Shown here in pieces: positions 56,676 to 64,000 of a DNA stretch of 64,000 nucleotides (positions are counted from its first letter, which is position 1; each line of letters begins with the position of its first letter). Made by a program: the position numbers and the translations under genes. The notes below the pieces were generated by a model. The model had not been told where the DNA came from and searched no databases. It was given only the letters and a program-made list of their open reading frames with translations. The stretch comes from Sulfurimonas sp. HSL3-1 (GTDB lineage: Bacteria > Campylobacterota > Campylobacteria > Campylobacterales > Sulfurimonadaceae). Location of the stretch: assembly GCF_039645995.1 (NCBI RefSeq), contig NZ_CP147920.1, positions 1,550,001 through 1,614,000 on the forward strand, written 5' to 3'.

Positions 56676-57216
56676 CCGCGTCGACCTCCCCGAAAAGGAC
56701 CGCGTTGAGCGAGAGGTCGAACAGGCGGTAGAGCTGCAGGAGCTTGATATCGAGGTAGGGGTCGAAAGAGCGCAGCTTCATCGCGTGGCCGAACTCTTCG
56801 TCGAGGAGCCAGAGGCAGCTGTTGTCCGCCCGCTTGGCGATCTCTGAGCGGGGATCGCTCCCCTTGCCGACGTACCAGAAGAAGTAGTTGCCCGCGAAGG
56901 AGAGGTCGAGCATGTCGGCGAGCATATCCATCGCGTCGCCGCTCGTCATCTCATCGAACTCCGGGTAGATCCGGTCCAGGCTGATCAGCGGCACCATCGG
57001 CCGGTCGTTGGAGAGCTGGTTGATCGTCGAGGAGATGTAGTGCTGGAACCATTTGCGCTTGCGGTCGGTCACCAGGACGATCGTCTTTCCCGTGACAATC
57101 TGCGACACGGCGAGCATGGTGGAGGCCGTCCATTCGAAACGGTTCTCTTCGACCCAGTTGAACGACGCCCCCTCGGAGCGTATGGTCTCGAGCATCCATT
57201 TCATGAACGACTGCAT
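56668..57216 (-). CDS. hobA: DnaA-binding initiation factor HobA
   Basis: The 182-residue protein promotes DnaA oligomers at oriC and is found only in Campylobacterota (established). The sequence MQSFMKWMLETIRSEGASFN, KTIVLVTDRKRKWFQHYISS and SFDPYLDIKLLQLYRLFDLS matches HobA. It is the best single lineage marker in the window. It lies six bases downstream of lysC. Confidence 0.93.
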   Translation of the reverse strand: MQSFMKWMLETIRSEGASFNWVEENRFEWTASTMLAVSQIVTGKTIVLVTDRKRKWFQHYISSTINQLSNDRPMVPLISLDRIYPEFDEMTSGDAMDMLADMLDLSFAGNYFFWYVGKGSDPRSEIAKRADNSCLWLLDEEFGHAMKLRSFDPYLDIKLLQLYRLFDLSLNAVLFGEVDADE

Positions 57217-57222
57217 AGGGGT

Positions 57223-58434
57223 TTACTTCTCCAGTTCGTAAACGCTGTGAAGCGCGCGTACCGCCAGTTCGGCGTACTTTTCATCGATGACCATGGAGAC
57301 CTTGATCTCGGAAGTGGAGATCATCATGATGTTGATGTTCTCCTGCGCCATCGACTTGAACGCCTTCGCGGCAACGCCCGTGTGCGATTTCATGCCGACG
57401 CCGACAATAGAGACCTTGCAGATCTTTTCGTCGTAGCTGGCCTCTTTGATCTCGCCCTCTTCGATAAAGGTCTCGACGACTTTTTTCGCATCGCCGAGTT
57501 CATTCATCGGGACCGTAAAGTCCAGGTTCGTCGAGTCGTCATGCCCAAGGGTCTGGATGATCATGTCGATGTTGACGTTGTTCGATGCCAGCTTGCCGAA
57601 AATATCGGAAGCGATGCCGGGACGGTCGACAACGCCTCCGAGTGAGATACGCGCCTGATTACGGTCGAGCGCCACACCGCTAACCAATGGTTTTTCCATA
57701 ATGTTCTCTTCCTTTGTGATCAATGTCCCTTCGGCATCCGAAAAGCTCGAACGGGTGACGAGGTTGACGTTAAGTTTCTTGGCCAGTTCGACCGAACGGT
57801 TCTGCAGGACTTTTGCGCCGAGCGATGCGAGCTCGAGCATCTCGTCGTAGGAGATCTTCTCCAGCTTTTTCGCCTTCGGCTCAATGCGCGGATCGGTCGT
57901 ATAGATCCCGTCGACGTCCGTATAGATCTCGCAGAGATCCGCTTCGAGCGCCCCGGCAATCGCCACGGCGGAGAGGTCGCTGCCGCCGCGGCCGAGCGTC
58001 GTGACGCGCCCCTGCTCGTTGACACCCTGAAAGCCCGCGACGACGACCACCTTGCCCTCGCCAATTGCGCGGCGCATCGGCGTCGGGTCGATGTGCTCGA
58101 TCCGCGCTTTCGTATGGACCGTGTCGGTCACGATCCCGGCGCGGCGGCCGCTCATGGATTCGGCCGGCAGCCCCATTTCGTTCAGCGCGATGGAGAGCAG
58201 CGCCGCCGTGACCCGCTCACCGGAGCTCAGCAGCATATCCACCTCTTCGCGCTGGGGGTTGTCGCTGTAGTGTTCGGCGTAGGAGACCAGCTTGTTGGTC
58301 TCACCGCTCATCGCCGAAACGACGACGACGACGTCGTTCCCCTCTTTGACCGTTTTGGCAACGCGGTTGGCGACGTTCTGGATGCGCTCCAGGTCACCGA
58401 CGCTCGTACCACCGTATTTCTGAACAATCAGCAT
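57223..58434 (-). CDS. lysC: Aspartate kinase
   Basis: The 403-residue enzyme phosphorylates aspartate in the lysine, threonine and methionine pathway. It has [15 protein letters not shown], the [16 protein letters not shown] substrate motif and two C-terminal ACT domains ([39 protein letters not shown]) for feedback regulation. It is one base after rppH stops. Confidence 0.94.
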   Translation of the reverse strand: MLIVQKYGGTSVGDLERIQNVANRVAKTVKEGNDVVVVVSAMSGETNKLVSYAEHYSDNPQREEVDMLLSSGERVTAALLSIALNEMGLPAESMSGRRAGIVTDTVHTKARIEHIDPTPMRRAIGEGKVVVVAGFQGVNEQGRVTTLGRGGSDLSAVAIAGALEADLCEIYTDVDGIYTTDPRIEPKAKKLEKISYDEMLELASLGAKVLQNRSVELAKKLNVNLVTRSSFSDAEGTLITKEENIMEKPLVSGVALDRNQARISLGGVVDRPGIASDIFGKLASNNVNIDMIIQTLGHDDSTNLDFTVPMNELGDAKKVVETFIEEGEIKEASYDEKICKVSIVGVGMKSHTGVAAKAFKSMAQENINIMMISTSEIKVSMVIDEKYAELAVRALHSVYELEK

Positions 58435-58435
58435 C

Positions 58436-58906
58436 TTACAGATACCCCTTTGCTTTAAAATAGCCGATCACCTTCTCGTAGATCGGTTTCTTGAAGTGTG
58501 CAACGTAGTCATACAGTGCATCGATCTCGATGAACTTGTAATCGATAAACTCCGGATGTTTCGTCTCCAGGTTGATCTTCGCCTTGTGCTTGAGGCGTAC
58601 GAGAAAATAGCGCTGTGTCTGCCCGCAATAGGGGCGCATGCGCTCCGCGACGTGCTCCGGAAAATCATATGCAAGCCAATCGGGATACTCGGCGACGACT
58701 TCCACCTTTTTCGTACCGATCTCCTCTTCGATCTCGCGGATCAGCGCCTCTTCGGGAGACTCTCCCCGGTCGATACCCCCCTGCGGGAATTGCCAGATGC
58801 CGCTGATATCGCTGCGTTCGGCGATAAAGATCTGCTTGACCTCCGGGTACTCCGGCGGGACAATGATCGCCGCGACGTTCGGACGGTAGGGTTTGACGGA
58901 TTCCAT
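58436..58906 (-). CDS. rppH: RNA pyrophosphohydrolase
   Basis: The 156-residue Nudix enzyme removes pyrophosphate from mRNA 5' ends. The Nudix box GGIDRGESPEEALIREIEEE is complete and the N-terminal MESVKPYRPNVAAIIV matches the RppH family. A long structured leader precedes it. Confidence 0.93.
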   Translation of the reverse strand: MESVKPYRPNVAAIIVPPEYPEVKQIFIAERSDISGIWQFPQGGIDRGESPEEALIREIEEEIGTKKVEVVAEYPDWLAYDFPEHVAERMRPYCGQTQRYFLVRLKHKAKINLETKHPEFIDYKFIEIDALYDYVAHFKKPIYEKVIGYFKAKGYL

Positions 58907-58928
58907 AGGCCTCTTTACTCGTTTTGGA

Positions 58929-58976
58929 GCACCTCTAATAACCCCAGCGCAAACCGGGTAGGGTTATGAGAAGTGC
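58929..58976 (-). other. Hairpin in the rppH leader
   Basis: Arms 58929-58944 and 58961-58976 are complementary at 14 of 16 positions, with a 16-base loop. On the minus strand it lies between the promoter and the rppH ribosome binding site. On the plus strand it is followed by TTTTTT, so it could also be a terminator there. No plus-strand gene lies upstream. Confidence 0.65.
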
Positions 58977-58996
58977 CCGCTTTTTTCAATGCGCGT

Positions 58997-59002
58997 ATTA
59001 TA
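58997..59002 (-). promoter_or_regulatory. -10 box of the rppH-lysC-hobA operon
   Basis: TATAAT on the minus strand, about 91 bp before the rppH ATG. Confidence 0.55.
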
Positions 59003-59078
59003 GGGCAAGCGCGGTTAAATCGTGCTTGTTTTTTGCCCGGCTCAACCGCGGCTAACGTCCAAGGGATTACAATGCGGC

Positions 59079-60134
59079 ATGCTTTTATATGTCCATATCC
59101 CTTTTTGCGACAGCAAGTGCCATTACTGCAGCTTCAACTCCTATGTCGACAAGTTCGCGCTGCGGCGCGATTACATGGCGGCGCTCGGACGGCAGCTGGA
59201 AGAAGAGATTGAACGGCTGGACCTGGCACCGGAGAGCCTCGAGACCCTGTTTATCGGCGGCGGCACCCCTTCGACGGTCGCGCCGGAGCTCTACGCCCCG
59301 CTCTTTGCACGGCTCCGTCCCTACCTGAAACCCGGTGCGGAGATCACCAGCGAGGCCAACCCCAACAGCGCGACACCCGAGTGGCTGGCGGGCATGAAAG
59401 CGCTCGGAGTGAACCGCATCAGTTTCGGCGTCCAGAGTTTCGACCCGGAGAAGCTGAAGCGGCTGGGACGCGCCCATACCCCCGACCAGGCGGTGAGTGC
59501 CGTCACGGCGGCACAGGGCGCAGGATTCGAGCACCTCTCCCTCGACCTCATTTACGGTGTCGCCGGGGATACGAAACCGCTGCTGGAGCACGACCTGGAA
59601 CAGGCCTTCGCCCTCCCCGTCGACCACCTCAGCGCCTACGCCCTCACCATCGAGGAGGGAACCCCCTTCTCCGCCACCCCGGAGGTCGCCGACGAAAAAC
59701 TGGCATTGACCTCATGGCTCTTCGAACGCATCAGAACGCACGGTTTCACGCAGTACGAGATCTCCAATTTCGGCCGCTACCGCTCCCGCCACAACCTCGG
59801 CTACTGGGAGTACAAGCCCTACATCGGGCTGGGCGCCGGCGCCGTGGGCTGCATCGACAACGTCCGCTATTACCCCCACCGCGACGTTGAGGCTTACATC
59901 GCCGATCCCCTTTTTCGCACCACCGAGCCCCTTGATGCGGACGCGGTCAAAACCGAACGCCTCTTCCTCGGACTGCGCTCCGTCGTCGGCATCCCCGAGG
60001 CACTGCTCGACCCGGAGGAACTGCAACGCGCCCGCTGGCTTGAAGCGGAGGGGAAACTGCGCTGTGAGGCCGGCCGCTTTTACAACACAGACTACCTGCT
60101 CAGCGACGAGATCGTCCTCTACCTCCAGGGGTAA
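59079..60134 (+). CDS. hemW: Radical SAM heme chaperone HemW
   Basis: The 351-residue protein from the ATG at 59079 has the radical SAM motif CDSKCHYC near residue 10, GGGTPSTVAPEL and a HemN-like C-terminal domain (VDHLSAYALTIEEGTPFSAT). It is related to coproporphyrinogen III oxidase but belongs to the HemW/YggW branch, likely a heme carrier. It is not an active HemN because the C-terminal portion and length match HemW. Confidence 0.9.
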   Translation: MLLYVHIPFCDSKCHYCSFNSYVDKFALRRDYMAALGRQLEEEIERLDLAPESLETLFIGGGTPSTVAPELYAPLFARLRPYLKPGAEITSEANPNSATPEWLAGMKALGVNRISFGVQSFDPEKLKRLGRAHTPDQAVSAVTAAQGAGFEHLSLDLIYGVAGDTKPLLEHDLEQAFALPVDHLSAYALTIEEGTPFSATPEVADEKLALTSWLFERIRTHGFTQYEISNFGRYRSRHNLGYWEYKPYIGLGAGAVGCIDNVRYYPHRDVEAYIADPLFRTTEPLDADAVKTERLFLGLRSVVGIPEALLDPEELQRARWLEAEGKLRCEAGRFYNTDYLLSDEIVLYLQG

Positions 60135-60169
60135 GCGCGCCCATTCGCTTCCCCTTAAACCTCCTGTGC

Positions 60170-60175
60170 TATAAT
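60170..60175 (+). promoter_or_regulatory. -10 box of tatB
   Basis: TATAAT, about 69 bp before the tatB ATG. Confidence 0.55.
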
Positions 60176-60243
60176 CCCGGATCATAAATTTATCTAACGG
60201 GAGAGCCGCCGCTATCCGCAGCAGCACCCTGACGGGAAACGCC

Positions 60244-60678
60244 ATGTTCGGAATGGGATTTTCAGAGATCCTCATCATCGCTATTATCGCCATCTTGTTT
60301 CTGGGACCGGACAAACTGCCCCAGACCATGGTCGATATCGCCCGTTTCTTCCGCAGCGCCAAGCGTACGCTGGCCTCGGCCAAGGCCTCTATCGAGGAGG
60401 AGCTGCATGTCGACGACATCAAGCGCGAAGTGAACAGCTACAAGGACAACCTGCTCGAAGAGAAAGAGAAACTGAGCCAGGCGAGCGCCTTTACCGAACT
60501 GACCGACGAGTTTGACGCCGTTATCGACATGGCCGGCGAAACGACGACGGTAGAATCCCCCGCCCCCAAAAAGCCTAAAGCCGAAGCCGCCCCGGATGCC
60601 AAAAAACCGGAAGTCGTCACCTTCAGCAAAAAGAAAAAAAGTACAGAGAGTACCGATGAGGACAATGAGAATGCGTAA
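60244..60678 (+). CDS. tatB: Twin-arginine translocase subunit TatB
   Basis: The 144-residue protein has an N-terminal membrane helix (GMGFSEILIIAIIAILFLGP, with the DKLPQTM motif after it), an amphipathic helix and an acidic cytoplasmic tail rich in Lys and Ala. It forms the Tat receptor with TatC. Confidence 0.93.
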   Translation: MFGMGFSEILIIAIIAILFLGPDKLPQTMVDIARFFRSAKRTLASAKASIEEELHVDDIKREVNSYKDNLLEEKEKLSQASAFTELTDEFDAVIDMAGETTTVESPAPKKPKAEAAPDAKKPEVVTFSKKKKSTESTDEDNENA

Positions 60679-60782
60679 CTTTTCTGCCCTGACCGGGGCA
60701 AGCCGTTTTACTTGTTCTGTCCTCGCTACGCCGCGGAATTCCGCTGACGCTGCATGTGCAACAGCGGCTAATGGAGAAGAGA

Positions 60783-61580
60783 ATGTTTGACGAACTGCGT
60801 CCCCACCTTGTAGAGCTGCGTAAACGCCTGGGCATCTCCGTCCTGACACTGATCGGCATGTTCTTCATCATGTTCTATTTTCACGAGCCGATCCTCGAAT
60901 GGATGATCCACCCCCTCAACGACGCCCTGATCGAAGTCGGCAAAAAGTCCGTCAACGCCGCCAACGGTATGGTAACGACCAACCAGGTCGGCGGAGCCTT
61001 CTTCGTCGCGCTGAAAGTCGCCTTCTTTGCGGCCATTCTCGGCGCGCTGCCGGTCATCCTCTGGCAGATCTGGCTCTTCATCGCCCCGGGCCTCTATGAG
61101 AACGAAAAGAAGATGATCCTCCCCTTCGTCTTCGGCGGGACGACGATGTTCGTCGTCGGCGTCGCCTTCGCCTACTACATCGTCACCCCCTTCGGGTTCG
61201 ACTTCCTTATCACCTTCGGTAGCTTCAAGTTCACCCCGCTGATCAACATCGAGGATTACGTCGGCTTCTTTACGAAGATCATGTTCGGCTTCGGCCTCGC
61301 CTTCGAGCTCCCGGTCTTTGCCTACTTCCTGGCGCTGCTCGGCCTCGTCGACGACCGCCAGATGACGGCGTTCTTCAAATACGCCATCGTCCTCATCTTT
61401 ATCGTCGCCGCCCTGCTCACGCCGCCGGACGTCCTGACGCAGCTGTTGATGGCCGGTCCGCTGATCGTGCTGTACGGCTTCTCCATCCTCATCGTCAAAA
61501 TGGTCAACCCCGCACCGAAAGAGGATGATGAAGATGACGACGAGGACGAGGAAGAGGCCGTTGCCCCTCAGAACGTCTAG
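60783..61580 (+). CDS. tatC: Twin-arginine translocase subunit TatC
   Basis: The 265-residue integral membrane protein has six helices and MFDELRPHLVELRKRLGISV, GALPVILWQIWLFIAPGLYE and FELPVFAYFLALLGLVDDRQ, all family signatures. The start at 60783 has GGAG six bases upstream. The C-terminal tail is acidic (EDDEDDDEDEEE). It exports folded proteins with TatB. Confidence 0.95.
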   Translation: MFDELRPHLVELRKRLGISVLTLIGMFFIMFYFHEPILEWMIHPLNDALIEVGKKSVNAANGMVTTNQVGGAFFVALKVAFFAAILGALPVILWQIWLFIAPGLYENEKKMILPFVFGGTTMFVVGVAFAYYIVTPFGFDFLITFGSFKFTPLINIEDYVGFFTKIMFGFGLAFELPVFAYFLALLGLVDDRQMTAFFKYAIVLIFIVAALLTPPDVLTQLLMAGPLIVLYGFSILIVKMVNPAPKEDDEDDDEDEEEAVAPQNV

Positions 61581-62577
61581 TTACGACTTCACCCTCCCCG
61601 AAGCGCTTATTGCCGTCCACCCGGCCCAGCCGCGCGACCATGCGCGGCTGCTCGTTTATGACCGCAAAACCGACACGCTCACCCACACGCGCTTTGATGA
61701 GATCGAGGCCTTCCTGCCCGAGGGGTGCGGTATCATCTTCAACGACACCAAGGTGATCAAGGCCCGCCTTTTCGGAAAAAAAGAGAGCGGCGGAAAGGTC
61801 GAACTCCTCATCAACCGCCCCCTCGACGCCTACCGGGTCAGCGTCTATATCCGGGGGAAGATGAAAGCAGGCAGCCGTCTGCTGTTCGGACAGGAGCTCG
61901 AGGCCGTCGTCGAGGAGCTGCACGAGGACGGCAGCCGCACCGTTACGTTTGAGCGCGGAGGGGAGAAGCTGCGTTTCGAAGCCCTCCTGCCGATCATCGA
62001 TATCATCGGGCATTTGCCGCTGCCCCCCTACATCCAGCGTGAGGACAACGACGAAGACGCCGTGGAGTACCAGACGGTCTTCGCGAAAAACGAAGGCGCC
62101 GTCGCCGCGCCGACGGCGTCGCTGCACTTTACCGACGCACTCTTCGCCTCGGTCTGCGCGCACCACCCCCACGCCTACGTCACGCTACACGTCGGCGCCG
62201 GTACCTTCAAACCCGTCGAAGCGGAGATCATCACCGACCACCCGATGCACTCGGAGTACTACGAGATCCCAAACAATGCCAAGGCCCTCATCGACGGCGA
62301 CCTGCCCCTGCTCTGCGTCGGCACGACCTCGACCCGCACCGTCGAGTACTACGTCCGCACCCGGGAAACCGGGGGCGAAGCGAACCTCTTTCTGCACCCC
62401 GGCAACCCGCCGCAGCGCGTCAACCACCTGCTGACCAATTTCCACCTGCCCAAATCGACCCTGCTGATGCTTGTCGCCTCCTTCGTCGGACTGGAAAAGA
62501 CCCACGAACTCTATGCCGAAGCGATCCGGGAACGCTACCGTTTCTACAGCTACGGCGACGCGATGCTGATCCTCTAA
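61525..62577 (+). CDS. queA: S-adenosylmethionine:tRNA ribosyltransferase-isomerase QueA
   Basis: Makes epoxyqueuosine in tRNA. The sequence SSYDFTLPEALIAVHPAQPR, GIIFNDTKVIKARLFGKKE, THLVGAGT-type HVGAGTFKPV and HLPKSTLLMLV matches QueA. The start is uncertain: an ATG at 61525 or 61534, or a TTG near 61560 closer to the family start. It overlaps tatC. Confidence 0.93.
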   Translation: MMKMTTRTRKRPLPLRTSSYDFTLPEALIAVHPAQPRDHARLLVYDRKTDTLTHTRFDEIEAFLPEGCGIIFNDTKVIKARLFGKKESGGKVELLINRPLDAYRVSVYIRGKMKAGSRLLFGQELEAVVEELHEDGSRTVTFERGGEKLRFEALLPIIDIIGHLPLPPYIQREDNDEDAVEYQTVFAKNEGAVAAPTASLHFTDALFASVCAHHPHAYVTLHVGAGTFKPVEAEIITDHPMHSEYYEIPNNAKALIDGDLPLLCVGTTSTRTVEYYVRTRETGGEANLFLHPGNPPQRVNHLLTNFHLPKSTLLMLVASFVGLEKTHELYAEAIRERYRFYSYGDAMLIL

Positions 62578-62585
62578 GTCCCTCC

Positions 62586-63089
62586 CTACTCGTCGTCATC
62601 CATCAAGGCGAACGCCAGCCGCTCCTTGAGCGATGCGAGGGCCTTTGCCGCGCAGGCGGCATCCAACTTGCCTCCGGGTGCACCGCTGACGCCGACGGCA
62701 CCGATAAGGGTGTCGCCCGATTTCACCGGAAGCCCCCCTTCCATCATAATCAGCCCGTCGATGTTGTTCAGCTCATTGCGGATATCGCTGCGGTTGGCGA
62801 CAAATGTCGTCGTGTCCGTCCCCGCCATGATCACCGCGTTGGCTTTCTGTTCGGCGATCTGCATCGTAAAACGCGCCGCATAGGTGTCGCGCATCACCAC
62901 CTGGACATTGGCGCTGCGGTCGACGACGACGGCACTGACCCAGTACCCCTCCTGCCGGCAGGCCTCGACGGCGCGCTTGGCGACCTCCGAGGCGAGGCCG
63001 AGATCCATGCGTTCGATCCGGACGACGTCGGCGGCGGTGAGCAGAAAAGCGGGCAGTGTCAATACGCCCAAGATGGTTGCGATTTTCAT
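62586..63089 (-). CDS. GlcG/HbpS-family protein, exported
   Basis: The 167-residue protein from the ATG at 63089 has a signal peptide (MKIATILGVLTLPAFLLTAA) and a GlcG/HbpS domain (GYWVSAVVVDRSANVQVVMR; LIMMEGGLPVKSGDTLIGAV; GVSGAPGGKLDAACA). Members bind heme or flavin-like ligands. AAGGAG precedes the ATG and a TATAAT lies 29 bp upstream. Confidence 0.88.
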   Translation of the reverse strand: MKIATILGVLTLPAFLLTAADVVRIERMDLGLASEVAKRAVEACRQEGYWVSAVVVDRSANVQVVMRDTYAARFTMQIAEQKANAVIMAGTDTTTFVANRSDIRNELNNIDGLIMMEGGLPVKSGDTLIGAVGVSGAPGGKLDAACAAKALASLKERLAFALMDDDE

Positions 63090-63117
63090 AAGCACTCCTT
63101 TGCATAGTGTGGCATCG

Positions 63118-63123
63118 ATTATA
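63118..63123 (-). promoter_or_regulatory. -10 box of the GlcG/HbpS-like gene
   Basis: TATAAT on the minus strand, 29 bp before the ATG at 63089. Confidence 0.5.
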
Positions 63124-63186
63124 GCAGAGCGGTAGGAACGCGAAAATGGTAAAATGGCGCACACTCCACCATTAAACGGCGAGACC

Positions 63187-63726
63187 ATGACGAAACTCCT
63201 GACCCTTTTGACACTGACCGTGCTCATCACCCTCCTGGAGGGCTGCCAGCAAAAAGCCCCTGTGCCCCTCCCTACCGTCGAGCACGTCGATCTGGAGCGC
63301 TACAGCGGTCTCTGGCACGAGATCGCCCGCTATGAAAACCGCTTCGAGGAGGGGTGTGTCGGGGCGACGGCCACGTACCGGCTGAAAGCGGATCATGTCG
63401 CGGTCGTCAACCGCTGCTATGACGATGCCGGGAGGTTAAAGGATCAGGCGCGAGGAGAGGCCCGCGTTGTCGAAGCGAGCGGGAACGCCAAACTACGGGT
63501 GAGCTTTTTCTGGCCCTTTTACGGCGATTACTGGATCATCATGCTTGCCGACGACTACCGCTATGCCGTTGTCGGCGATCCCCAGCGCAAGTACCTCTGG
63601 ATCCTTGCCCGCGACACGGTGCTGGACGACAGGGACCGGGAAGCGATTCTCGCGCGCCTCGTCGCACTGAAATACGACCCCTTCAAACTCTACTGGACCG
63701 GCTTCAAGGCGATGTGCAACCACTGA
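63187..63726 (+). CDS. Lipocalin lipoprotein (Blc-like)
   Basis: The 179-residue protein has a lipobox (ITLLEGC, with Cys acylation) and the lipocalin motif YSGLWHEIARYENRFEEGC, with the GxW pattern. DYWIIMLADDYRYAVVGDPQ and LWILARDT are the other conserved regions. It is an outer-membrane lipocalin of the Blc type, possibly in lipid transport or repair. Confidence 0.9.
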   Translation: MTKLLTLLTLTVLITLLEGCQQKAPVPLPTVEHVDLERYSGLWHEIARYENRFEEGCVGATATYRLKADHVAVVNRCYDDAGRLKDQARGEARVVEASGNAKLRVSFFWPFYGDYWIIMLADDYRYAVVGDPQRKYLWILARDTVLDDRDREAILARLVALKYDPFKLYWTGFKAMCNH

Positions 63727-63729
63727 GCC

Positions 63730-64000
63730 TCAGCTCTCCCGACAGTCGATGACGATCTCGTCGAGTCCGACGCGCGTCGTCATAGTATGGGGTTCATCAC
63801 TGTAGCCCAGGGCAAGCACCGCATGGGGTTCAAGACCCATAAGCCCGAAACGCTCTTTCGCCCTGTCGATACTGAACCCGCCCATGGGATGCACATAGAT
63901 GCCGCGTTTGGAGGCTTCGACGATCAGAAAAGCCATCGCCGTGCCGCTGTCGAAGGCGTGCCATCGGTTCGGTTTTCGGTTATAGGAGAAGGTCTGGGTC
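63730..64000 (-). CDS. Nitroreductase-family protein, C-terminal part
   Basis: The 5' end lies beyond the window. The visible part contains RWHAFDSGTAMAFLIVEASK and GIYVHPMGGFSIDRAKERFG, typical of NAD(P)H-dependent FMN nitroreductases. It ends with VIDCRES. It converges on the lipocalin gene. Confidence 0.85.
   Translation of the reverse strand, partial: TQTFSYNRKPNRWHAFDSGTAMAFLIVEASKRGIYVHPMGGFSIDRAKERFGLMGLEPHAVLALGYSDEPHTMTTRVGLDEIVIDCRES

Noticed and set aside
58929-58976. Signal recognition particle RNA in the rppH leader
   Set aside because: The stem lacks the conserved SRP core (GGAAGGAAGCAGCC-like) and tetraloop; kept only as an unexplained hairpin.

Overview
The window looks like the chromosome of a nitrogen-fixing Campylobacterota (Epsilonproteobacteria) bacterium, probably Sulfurimonas-like but with unusually high GC. 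The lineage call rests on hobA and a short, P-loop-less DNA polymerase III delta' gene beside folP and lysC, an epsilon-type malate:quinone oxidoreductase-like protein, isolated TATAAT-type -10 boxes close to start codons, and the style of the nif cluster. The genus is an inference. I saw no tRNA, rRNA, CRISPR array, transposase or prophage.

Region 1 (1-26,350) is a nitrogen fixation island. It holds the start of nifK, then nifD, nifH with a small unknown gene between nifH and nifD, an LRR-acetyltransferase fusion, a cysteine-rich small protein, a CCE_0567-family protein, a FeoA protein, a GNAT protein, nifV and nifB. Divergent from nifB runs an operon of a NifX-like protein, a Tpx-like protein, a SIR2-like protein, clpP and clpX. 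Next come a GGDEF sensor, nifS, several small unknowns, amtB-glnK, a leftward operon (Sel1-NifU fusion, TOBE protein, ferredoxin, nifX, ferredoxin, two unknowns) and a short rightward operon (NifX-like plus three unknowns) that ends in a double hairpin. nifE, nifN, full-length nifU, nifA and Mo transport genes are not in the window; they may lie to the left of nifK. A recurring CGACAA/TTGTCG motif sits upstream of nifH, between nifB and the NifX-like gene, and upstream of amtB. It is my best candidate for the operator of a nif regulon.

Region 2 (26,350-39,070) is mostly housekeeping and accessory metabolism: M18 aminopeptidase, an ADP-ribosylglycohydrolase-like protein with thioredoxin, a COG4705-like membrane protein, two dehydrogenases, a PNPOx-like protein, an AraC regulator, dnaE and a TonB-dependent receptor behind a 30-bp inverted repeat.

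Region 3 (39,240-43,950) is a compact leftward operon that I consider the most interesting candidate system. It encodes a CcdA/DsbD-like membrane protein, a membrane-anchored periplasmic protein, a NapH-type membrane polyferredoxin, a single HgdB-like iron-sulfur protein and its ATP-dependent activase. This resembles the double-cubane-cluster (DCCP/YjiM-YjiL) reductase family with a dedicated membrane electron input. The substrate is unknown.

Region 4 (44,100-64,000) is housekeeping: pseudouridine synthase, Mqo-like protein and glycosyltransferase, ppnP, DJ-1, efp, an AT-rich patch with a small HTH gene, HU, msrB, a PPIase, a phosphate transporter, folP-hobB-hobA-lysC-rppH, hemW, tatBC-queA, a GlcG/HbpS-like protein, a lipocalin and the end of a nitroreductase. 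All calls are from reading the sequence; no database search was possible.
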